NCBI RefSeq assembly: GCF_014858005.1
Contig: NZ_JACYOT010000001.1
Location: forward strand, 496,001-560,000
Direction: 5' to 3'
Source: Propioniciclava soli
GTDB lineage: Bacteria > Actinomycetota > Actinomycetes > Propionibacteriales > Propionibacteriaceae
Length of the DNA stretch: 64,000 nucleotides
This document shows positions 53,509 through 60,279 of the stretch, one piece after another (position 1 is the first letter of the stretch; each line of letters begins with the position of its first letter). A model generated the notes under the pieces. It was not told where the DNA came from. It saw only the letters and a list, made by a program, of their open reading frames with translations, and did not search any database. The position numbers and the translations under genes were made by a program.

Positions 53509-55683
53509 ATGAGCGAAATCCAGAACGAGCCCCACAACGCCGGCGAGCCGCCCCAGAGCGACCTTGACTACAAGATCAACCTCCTCTTCGGTGGGGTGGT
53601 CGTTCGCAAGGACTTGGTCAAGGCTGTCAAGGGCAACGCCATCGTGCCGTCCTACGTCCTGGAGTACCTGCTGGGCCAATACGCCGCCTCGGACGACGAA
53701 GCCACCATCCAGGCCGGCATCGACGCCGTCCGGCAGATCCTCGCCGAGCACTACGTCCACCGCAGCGAGTCCGAGCTGGTCAAGTCCAAGATCAAGGAAC
53801 GCGGCCGCCACCGGATCATCGACAAGGTCACGGTCACCCTCAACGAGAAGGCGGACGTCTACGAGGCCGAGTTCGCCAACCTCGGCATCAAGGGCGTCAT
53901 CGTCGACTCGCCAATCATCACGGCCCACCCCAAGCTGCTGGTGGGCGGGGTGTGGTGCATCTGTGACATCGAGTACTTCCACACCGACGACCAGCGGGTC
54001 GTGCCCTGGATCCTGGGCTCGATCAAGCCCATCCAGCTCTCGCGATTCGACGTCGACCAATACCTGGAGTCCCGACGCGGGTTCACGACCGACGAGTGGA
54101 TCGACCTGCTCATGCAGTCGATCGGCTTCAACCCCGAGATGTTCAGCAGGCGCGGGAAGTTCTTCCAGCTCGTGCGCCTCATCCCGTTCGTCGAACGGAA
54201 CTACAACCTGGTTGAGCTCGGCCCCAAGGGCACTGGCAAGTCCCACATCTTCTCCGAGTTCTCACCCCACGGGATGCTGATCTCCGGCGGGGAGGTCACC
54301 GTCCCGAAGCTCTTCGTCAACAACGCCAACGGACGCATCGGCCTCGTCGGCTACTGGGATGTGGTGGCGTTCGACGAGTTCGCCGGCAAGAAGAAGCGCA
54401 CCGACCGGGCACTCGTCGACATCATGAAGAACTACATGGCGAACAAGTCCTTCTCCCGGGGTATCGAGACCCTGGGCGCGGAGGCGTCCATGGTGTTCGT
54501 CGGCAACACCTCACACACCGTGCCCTACATGCTCAAGAACTCCGACCTGTTCGACGAGCTGCCCGAGGCCTATCACGACCCGGCCTACCTGGACCGTCTG
54601 CACCACTACATCCCCGGGTGGGAAGTCGACATCATCCGCGGCGAGATGTTCTCCAACGGCTACGGGTTCGTCGTCGACTACATCGCCGAAGTCCTCAAGT
54701 CCATGCGCTCCCAGGACTACTCCGACCGCTACCAGCAGCACTTCACACTGTCGCCCGACATCTCCACCCGAGACCGCGACGGCATCCACAAGACGTTCTC
54801 TGGCTTGATGAAGATCCTCTACCCCGACGGCCGCGCCAGCAGCGAGGAGATCGAGGAGATCCTCCGGTTCGCCATCGAGGGTCGCAAGCGCGTCAAGGAC
54901 CAGATCCTTCGCATCGACTCCACGATGCCCGAGGTCAAGTTCGGCTACCTCGACAAGGAGGGCTCATGGCACAGCGTCGCCACTCTCGAGGAAGACGAGT
55001 ATCCGACCTACTACCACCGAGGGCGCAAGGAGGAGATTGAGCCGGCCGAGACTCCCACCGATACCGACCCGCTTGGCGGTGCCCCAACCCCAACTGGTGA
55101 AACGTCGACGCAAAAGAGTGCCGCGCCCGTGCTGGCCCCCGAGCTCTTCCAAGGGCACCGGGAGTATCACGAGGGTCAGCGGGGCGTTTCGTACGGTGAG
55201 CTGCTTGTCCCGCATCTCCGTGGCGCCTCGCAGATCAGGATCGTCGACCCTTATGTGAGGCTGTTCCACCAGGCCAGGAACCTGATGGAGCTCGTCGAGG
55301 GCATCGCCCGTGGCAAGGATCCGGCGGACGAGGTCACGCTGAAGCTGGTGACGGTCGAGTTTCAGGATGACCCAGTCAAGCGTCAGAAGCAGTACGAGTA
55401 CCTCCTCCAGATCCAGAAGAGCGCCGGCGTGCTGGGGATTGTCCTTGAAGTCGAGTTCGCCGAGCCCCAGGTCATCCACGATCGCTCGATCACGACCGAC
55501 ACGGGTTGGAAGATCCTGCTCGGCCGCGGCCTGGACATCTTCCAGCGCATGTCCGACAGCCCGTTCGACCTCGCCACCAAGTACCAGAAGTACCGCGAGG
55601 TCAAAGCCTTCGGCATCACCTACATCCGGGAATCAGTGGCAGAGCGCTCCGACGCCGGTGACGGCTCGGCGCCTGACGCGTGA
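53509..55683 (+). CDS. brxL: BREX ATPase BrxL with PLD-like C-terminus
   Basis: 724 aa, start after GGAGAGG. An N-terminal BrxL domain (about 15-200), then AAA+ with Walker A ELGPKGTGKSHIFSEF (about 236-250), Walker B WDVVAFDEFAGKKKR (about 283-297) and FVGNTSHTVPYML. After a Thr/Pro linker (about 505-540) the end (about 545-715) reads IRIVDPYVRLFHQARNL, VIHDRSITTDTGWKILLGRG and DIF, resembling the phospholipase-D-like MIT_C domain. I do not see a Ser-Lys Lon protease site. BrxL acts in the defence step of BREX. Confidence 0.9.
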   Translation: MSEIQNEPHNAGEPPQSDLDYKINLLFGGVVVRKDLVKAVKGNAIVPSYVLEYLLGQYAASDDEATIQAGIDAVRQILAEHYVHRSESELVKSKIKERGRHRIIDKVTVTLNEKADVYEAEFANLGIKGVIVDSPIITAHPKLLVGGVWCICDIEYFHTDDQRVVPWILGSIKPIQLSRFDVDQYLESRRGFTTDEWIDLLMQSIGFNPEMFSRRGKFFQLVRLIPFVERNYNLVELGPKGTGKSHIFSEFSPHGMLISGGEVTVPKLFVNNANGRIGLVGYWDVVAFDEFAGKKKRTDRALVDIMKNYMANKSFSRGIETLGAEASMVFVGNTSHTVPYMLKNSDLFDELPEAYHDPAYLDRLHHYIPGWEVDIIRGEMFSNGYGFVVDYIAEVLKSMRSQDYSDRYQQHFTLSPDISTRDRDGIHKTFSGLMKILYPDGRASSEEIEEILRFAIEGRKRVKDQILRIDSTMPEVKFGYLDKEGSWHSVATLEEDEYPTYYHRGRKEEIEPAETPTDTDPLGGAPTPTGETSTQKSAAPVLAPELFQGHREYHEGQRGVSYGELLVPHLRGASQIRIVDPYVRLFHQARNLMELVEGIARGKDPADEVTLKLVTVEFQDDPVKRQKQYEYLLQIQKSAGVLGIVLEVEFAEPQVIHDRSITTDTGWKILLGRGLDIFQRMSDSPFDLATKYQKYREVKAFGITYIRESVAERSDAGDGSAPDA

Positions 55684-55769
55684 CGGGTTCACGACACGCG
55701 ACATGATCGCGGCTCTGTCCCCGAGTGTGTCCCCGGCTCCGTTAGGTAGGTGGACGCGAAGGAGACGTG

Positions 55770-56228
55770 ATGCAGAGGGAGCGTGTGCAGGACCAGTACC
55801 CATGGACGTGGGAGCTCCCGCTGGCCGTCGTGTGCGCGGTGCTCGTAGTGGGGGTCGCAGTGTGCCAGGTCGGTCGGTCGCTAGCGAACTGGTTCGCCGG
55901 CGCTGGCTGGCTCTGGCCACCCCCGGACAAGCTGGGGACCAGCATCCCGGCCCTGCTGGCCGGGGATGCCGCAGCCGGACTGTCCGGCGTCCAACATGCT
56001 GCCAGTGCGGCTGCCTTGTGGGGGTGGTTGAGCGTCGTCGGCCTGCTCACGGTCACGGTGTCCACCCTCGCCTGCGTTTGGGCGTGGCGCCAGTGGGGGC
56101 CAGGGCGGATGCGCGGCATGGCGACGGTCACCGAAGCCCACGAGCTCCTCGGTGAGGATCGGCTGTGGAAGGTGCGACACGTGGTGCGTCCGGACCTGTA
56201 CCCCGCAGGCAGGAAGGCCAACCGATGA
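55770..56228 (+). CDS. Two-helix membrane protein upstream of the coupling protein
   Basis: 152 aa, start after AAGGAG. Membrane helices at about 17-42 and 82-107 with a Gly/Ala-rich external loop, then a basic cytoplasmic end (EAHELLGEDRLWKVRHVVRP). It overlaps the coupling protein start by four bases and probably anchors or assists it. An in-frame GTG three bases earlier is an alternative start. Confidence 0.7.
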   Translation: MQRERVQDQYPWTWELPLAVVCAVLVVGVAVCQVGRSLANWFAGAGWLWPPPDKLGTSIPALLAGDAAAGLSGVQHAASAAALWGWLSVVGLLTVTVSTLACVWAWRQWGPGRMRGMATVTEAHELLGEDRLWKVRHVVRPDLYPAGRKANR

Positions 56229-57688
56229 ACGCCGCTCAAGCCGTCGAGCCCCGAACCAACCGGGCCAAGCGCTTCGATCCCGCCCAGGTGGGCTGGCGCA
56301 TCGGAGCCGGTCACCAGCCGAGGTCCGGTGAGCTGTGGTGCCCTTGGGACCGGACCGCGGGCGTCATCGGCCCCCAAGGTTCCGGCAAGACGCTCGACCT
56401 GCTGACGCCGGCGCTCATCAGCGCCCCTGGCGCTGCAATGGTCACGCTCACCAAACCCGACGATCTGCTCTTGTCGTTGCCTGAGCGCTCCAAGGGCGGC
56501 CGGCCCTGCGTGGTGCTGGATCCGTTCGGTCTCGTCCCCGGCTTGCCCGAGCTGGTGTGGGACCCGATCGCCGGGTGTGTCGACCGCATGGTGTCGGAAC
56601 GCCGCGCTAAGGCGTTCACGGCAGGGACCATCCATGGGACGAGCCACGGGTCTGGGGACGCCGCAGCGCGGTTCTACGCCGCCGAAGCCGCGAAGGTGCT
56701 GATGGCGTACTTCCACGCAGCCGCGCTTACCGGCAAGACCCTGGATGACCTGCTGGGGTGGGTGGCCAAACCGTTATCGACTTCGCAGCCCGAGGAGATC
56801 CTGCGCCGCCACCCTCACTCCGATCCCTTGTGGGCCGGGCTCCTGCAGGGGGCGCTGCGCGGTGATGAACGCACGAGCGCGAACACCATCACAACCGTCC
56901 AACAGGCCATGTCGCTGTTCTTCCAGGACGACATCCGGCGCCGTTGCGTGCCGACGGAGGGGCGACCGGCCTCCAACGTCGCCGAGGTGCTTCGCAACCG
57001 GGGGACCATCTACCTACTCGGTCGCGAGGACCCGTACGCGTCGGCGTCCCCATTGATGACCGCCGTCGCCGAGCATGTCCTCGATACCGCAATCCAGCAG
57101 GCAAACGGCAGCCAGTTCGGACGCTTGTGCCCGCCCATGCTGGCTTGCCTGGACGAGTTGCCCTCCACGGCGCCGCTGCCCACGCTCCGGACGCGGATGG
57201 CGAACGAGCGGGCCCTCGGCCTGTCCTTCATCTACGCGGCGCAGACGTTCCGGCAGTTGGCGGCGATCTTCGGCGAGCAGGAGGCGCGCGCCCTGGTGGG
57301 GCTCACCAACGTGCTGGTGTGGTTCGGCGGCTCGAAGGACGTGTCGTTCAACCAGGAGGTCTCCGACCTGGTCGGACGCGTCCGGGTGCCCCGGTCGTCG
57401 TGGCAGATAGGTGGCGGACGCGGCCGCACGATCCACTCCGAGGAGATCCCGATCTTGCGTCCCGAAGAGCTACGGCAGTTGCCCGACAAGCAGGCGCTGG
57501 TGATCGCGGAGAACGCCCGACCGATCATCGCCCGGCTGCATCGGTGCATCGAGGGACGCGATGGCCGACGGCTACTGGCCCAACAGCGAGCGCTTCGGGA
57601 GGAGCTTGCTGCGGGACGTGACGGGGGTCGTGACGTGGAGGCCCGTACCGCCGCCGCCCTCATGGAAGCGCAACGTCATGGCTGGTGA
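56225..57688 (+). CDS. VirD4/TraG-type coupling ATPase (T4CP)
   Basis: 487 aa. Walker A GVIGPQGSGKTLDLLTPAL (about 49-56), MVTLTKPDDL, ACLDELPSTAPLPTLRTRMA (Walker B, about 306) and YAAQTFRQLAAIFGEQEA are typical of TraG/VirD4 pumps that bring the relaxase-DNA complex to the channel. The N-terminal membrane helices are on the separate small gene just upstream. No lesion seen. Confidence 0.9.
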   Translation: MNAAQAVEPRTNRAKRFDPAQVGWRIGAGHQPRSGELWCPWDRTAGVIGPQGSGKTLDLLTPALISAPGAAMVTLTKPDDLLLSLPERSKGGRPCVVLDPFGLVPGLPELVWDPIAGCVDRMVSERRAKAFTAGTIHGTSHGSGDAAARFYAAEAAKVLMAYFHAAALTGKTLDDLLGWVAKPLSTSQPEEILRRHPHSDPLWAGLLQGALRGDERTSANTITTVQQAMSLFFQDDIRRRCVPTEGRPASNVAEVLRNRGTIYLLGREDPYASASPLMTAVAEHVLDTAIQQANGSQFGRLCPPMLACLDELPSTAPLPTLRTRMANERALGLSFIYAAQTFRQLAAIFGEQEARALVGLTNVLVWFGGSKDVSFNQEVSDLVGRVRVPRSSWQIGGGRGRTIHSEEIPILRPEELRQLPDKQALVIAENARPIIARLHRCIEGRDGRRLLAQQRALREELAAGRDGGRDVEARTAAALMEAQRHGW

Positions 57689-58325
57689 ACAGGCGACCCA
57701 CGCTCGCCCGCTCGTGGTGGGCTTCCCGGCGCCGGGCAGTCGGGTCCAGAAGGCCTACCACGATCTGTGGGAAGCCCAGAACGGCAGCGAGGAGCGCAAG
57801 AAGAAGCTCGGCAACCCCGCCAACCTGCCGCGTCCATGGGCCCCGGCGACCTGTCTTGATCGTGGGCTGCGGTGGGAGGTGTGGATTTGGCTCGACCAGG
57901 TGGCGGAGTGGATCAACACGGAGTACGTGTGGGAGGCCTCGGGAGGCGCGTGCATCCCGCACTGTTGGCCGCTGCATCCGCACCTCGTCCACGAGCTGGC
58001 CGTGGTGGCCGACCAGCGCCGCCGCGCTGGCCACGCGCCGACGTCGGACGTCCTCGAGAACTGGCACCGCTACGTCCTGCCCGGCTTCATTGACCGGATG
58101 CGGCAGCGCCTCAAGCAGTCCTGCGACGACGACCACCAGACCTGGCCCAGCCGCAGCCGCTACACCCGCCACACGAGCGAAGAGGCGTCTGCCCAGCGAC
58201 TCCGAGCGTTCGAGGTTGACCTGTTCGCACTCGCCCATGACGAGGACGTTCGGTCCACCCCGCACCAACTCACCCTTCTGGACGGCGGTGACCTGATCGA
58301 CCCGTCCACCGGTGAGGTCCTCTAG
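57678..58325 (+). CDS. DUF4913-like protein
   Basis: 215 aa, starting inside the end of the coupling protein gene. LRWEVWIWLDQVAEWINTEY, IPHCWPLHPHLVHELAVVAD and VLENWHRYVLPGFIDRM follow the Trp/His pattern of DUF4913, a family common next to TraG/VirD4 genes in actinobacterial plasmids and ICEs. Function unknown. The assignment rests on my reading of the pattern. Confidence 0.65.
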   Translation: MAGEQATHARPLVVGFPAPGSRVQKAYHDLWEAQNGSEERKKKLGNPANLPRPWAPATCLDRGLRWEVWIWLDQVAEWINTEYVWEASGGACIPHCWPLHPHLVHELAVVADQRRRAGHAPTSDVLENWHRYVLPGFIDRMRQRLKQSCDDDHQTWPSRSRYTRHTSEEASAQRLRAFEVDLFALAHDEDVRSTPHQLTLLDGGDLIDPSTGEVL

Positions 58326-58367
58326 CCTCGATGGTTCAACACTCGCCTGGCTGCGACTGTGGGCCGC

Positions 58368-59012
58368 TCACCCGAACAGCGCGATGGCCGCCAACCCCCC
58401 GATGGCCAGCCAGGGACCGAACGGGAACGCGGTTCGGCGGCGGCGGAACGGGGTCGCCACGATGGCTGCCACACAGGCGATCAGGAAGGCCCACCACGCT
58501 ACGGAGAGGCTGACCGCTGCGGTTGCGGCGCCGATGATCGGGATGTACTTGCCGTCACCCCAACCGAAACCGCCGGGCCGAACCCGGTCGAGGATCCAGA
58601 AGACGACGAACGCGACCAACCCGCCGACGGCGGCTTGGATGGCGATGCTGAGGTCGCCACTGATGAGAGCAGCGGCTCCCACCCCCACCGCGACGACGAC
58701 GCCGTGGACGGCAAGAAGGCGGTTGGGCAGTCGGCGGACGTCGAGGTCGATCGCGGACAACCATGGACCGAACCAAGCGAGTGGCATGGTCGGCAGGAGC
58801 AGCGGCCAGCGCTCGACTCCGAAGCGCCACGAGAGCAGTCCACTGGCCGCTGCTGTTGCGAGGGGGATCCACCAACGGAGTCCAGGATGAGGGTGGTCGA
58901 CCTCGTCGTCGCGGCGGTACGAGAGGTCGGCGAGACGCCACCTGATGGCCAAGCCGATGAAGGCGCCGAGAATGGTGAGGGCAGCAGCGAAGACGACCCC
59001 GTTGCCGTTCAT
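58368..59012 (-). CDS. Prepilin peptidase (A24 family, TadV/CpaA-like)
   Basis: 214 aa membrane aspartyl protease that cuts prepilin leaders. The two catalytic motifs are visible: Asp89/Asp91 in SAIDLDVRRLPNRLL and Asp153 in FGWGDGKYIP. It has about six membrane helices and no N-methylase domain, as in TadV. I start it at the ATG MNGNGVVFAA; the frame upstream is basic and Pro-rich. It probably processes the Flp-like and TadE-like pilins encoded about 37 kb away at 21.2-22.8 kb. Confidence 0.85.
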   Translation of the reverse strand: MNGNGVVFAAALTILGAFIGLAIRWRLADLSYRRDDEVDHPHPGLRWWIPLATAAASGLLSWRFGVERWPLLLPTMPLAWFGPWLSAIDLDVRRLPNRLLAVHGVVVAVGVGAAALISGDLSIAIQAAVGGLVAFVVFWILDRVRPGGFGWGDGKYIPIIGAATAAVSLSVAWWAFLIACVAAIVATPFRRRRTAFPFGPWLAIGGLAAIALFG

Positions 59013-59082
59013 GGCTGGGGTCCATGACGGACTGGCCGGGGCGCCGCCCGGTCGAGCGCCATCATCGTTGCGTCGCCTGACA

Positions 59083-59766
59083 TCAGCGGGTCGGGCGGGT
59101 CTTCTTTGGCGGACGGCCAGAGGGCTCACCGGCGGACGCTTGCCGTTCTTCGGCGGAGTAGCCGATGTCCGCCGCTGGCGCTCCGGTTGCCCTGGCTGCA
59201 CGGAGGCGTCCGACCACGGCCGAGGTGGCTGCCATGGCGGGGCCGGAGGCGTCCCGGGAGTAGGTCATCGACCGGTTGGCCTGGACGCCGAGGCTGGCAC
59301 CGACCTCGATCGCGTCCTGGTCAGCGCCCATATAGAGGAACTCCCAGTTGTAGGTCTTCGTCTGCTGCTGCACGAGGGACTTGATGGCGGGATGGGTCCA
59401 TTCGCGGGAGGCGTTCTCGTATCCGTCGGTCATGATCCCCACGATGACGGTTTCGGGCCGCTGGTCCTCGGGCAGAGAAGCGAGGTGGGCGCCGGCGTCC
59501 GTCACGAGGCGGCCGATGGCGTCCAGCAGAGCGGTGGTGCCGCGGGGCTGCAAGTCGAGGCCGGGGACGTCGCCGATGGGCCGGTCGGTGTAGACGACCT
59601 CGTAGCGGTCGTCGAACTGGGCCAGGGTGACGCGACAGTCACCGGCGTGCTGGCGCTGCTCGGCCATGAAGGCGTTGAAGCCCCCGATCGTGTCGTCACG
59701 GATGGACTGCATCGAGCCGGAGCGGTCAAGCAGGAAGTACAGGTGGGTGAGGTTGGGATCGGTCAT
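59083..59766 (-). CDS. VWA-domain protein
   Basis: 227 aa. A von Willebrand factor A domain with the MIDAS motif DRSGS (Asp14), a conserved Thr in RGTTALLDAIG and MTDGYEN. The C-terminal 40 residues are basic and disordered. AAGGAGACGACG precedes the ATG. Cytosolic VWA proteins of this kind accompany relaxase genes in such elements; the ligand is unknown. Confidence 0.82.
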   Translation of the reverse strand: MTDPNLTHLYFLLDRSGSMQSIRDDTIGGFNAFMAEQRQHAGDCRVTLAQFDDRYEVVYTDRPIGDVPGLDLQPRGTTALLDAIGRLVTDAGAHLASLPEDQRPETVIVGIMTDGYENASREWTHPAIKSLVQQQTKTYNWEFLYMGADQDAIEVGASLGVQANRSMTYSRDASGPAMAATSAVVGRLRAARATGAPAADIGYSAEERQASAGEPSGRPPKKTRPTR

Positions 59767-59786
59767 CGTCGTCTCCTTCGAGAGTG

Positions 59787-60182
59787 TCAGGTGTCGCGGC
59801 GACGCCGGAACCTGAGCGGTTCGATCGGGTGGTCGGGGGTAGGGGCGGGGCGTCCGGTTTCGGCGTCGTAGCGGGCACGTTCAACTGATGTCCTGGTCAC
59901 GCGCCCCTCGGGCGTGGCGTAAGGCATCAGTCGGGCGGTGCGGGCCAGTCGGGGCCCGACGGCGTTCTCCGAGAGGCTGGCTAACTGTCCGACCTGGCGA
60001 AGCGACGTTCCCTCCTCGATGACCGCAGCGGCCATCGCCTCGTCGATCGCCCGGGTCAGCTGCTCCTGTGCTCTGCTCAGCAGCGGTAGCGCGTCCTTGG
60101 CCGTCGTCGAGCGCTCGGCCTGGCTGAGCGCGGCGGCAGCGTCGCTCATCAGCGCGTCCAGTTGGTTCCGTCCTGTTCCCAC
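59787..60182 (-). CDS. Small HTH protein, likely autoregulated and leaderless
   Basis: 131 aa. A helical N-terminal half followed by SLRQVGQLASLSENAVGPRL, a helix-turn-helix, and a basic end. The GTG start has no ribosome binding site but lies seven bases after a TATTCT -10 box, so the mRNA is probably leaderless. A perfect palindrome fills the promoter spacer. It may control the relaxase-side genes. Confidence 0.7.
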   Translation of the reverse strand: MGTGRNQLDALMSDAAAALSQAERSTTAKDALPLLSRAQEQLTRAIDEAMAAAVIEEGTSLRQVGQLASLSENAVGPRLARTARLMPYATPEGRVTRTSVERARYDAETGRPAPTPDHPIEPLRFRRRRDT

Positions 60183-60216
60183 GAATCAAGAATACGCAGT
60201 TACTGCGGACACGCAA
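60182..60216 (-). promoter_or_regulatory. Promoter with palindromic operator for the HTH gene
   Basis: On the minus strand: TTGCGT (60,216-60,211), a 16-base spacer holding CGCAGT-A-ACTGCG (60,207-60,195), then TATTCT (60,194-60,189). The expected start point coincides with the GTG start codon at 60,182. Confidence 0.6.
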
Positions 60217-60279
60217 GAGGGAAGCGCTTGCTGTCCCGATGCGCGTGGGCGGACGGTTGAGGGACCTGCGCCAGTCTGT

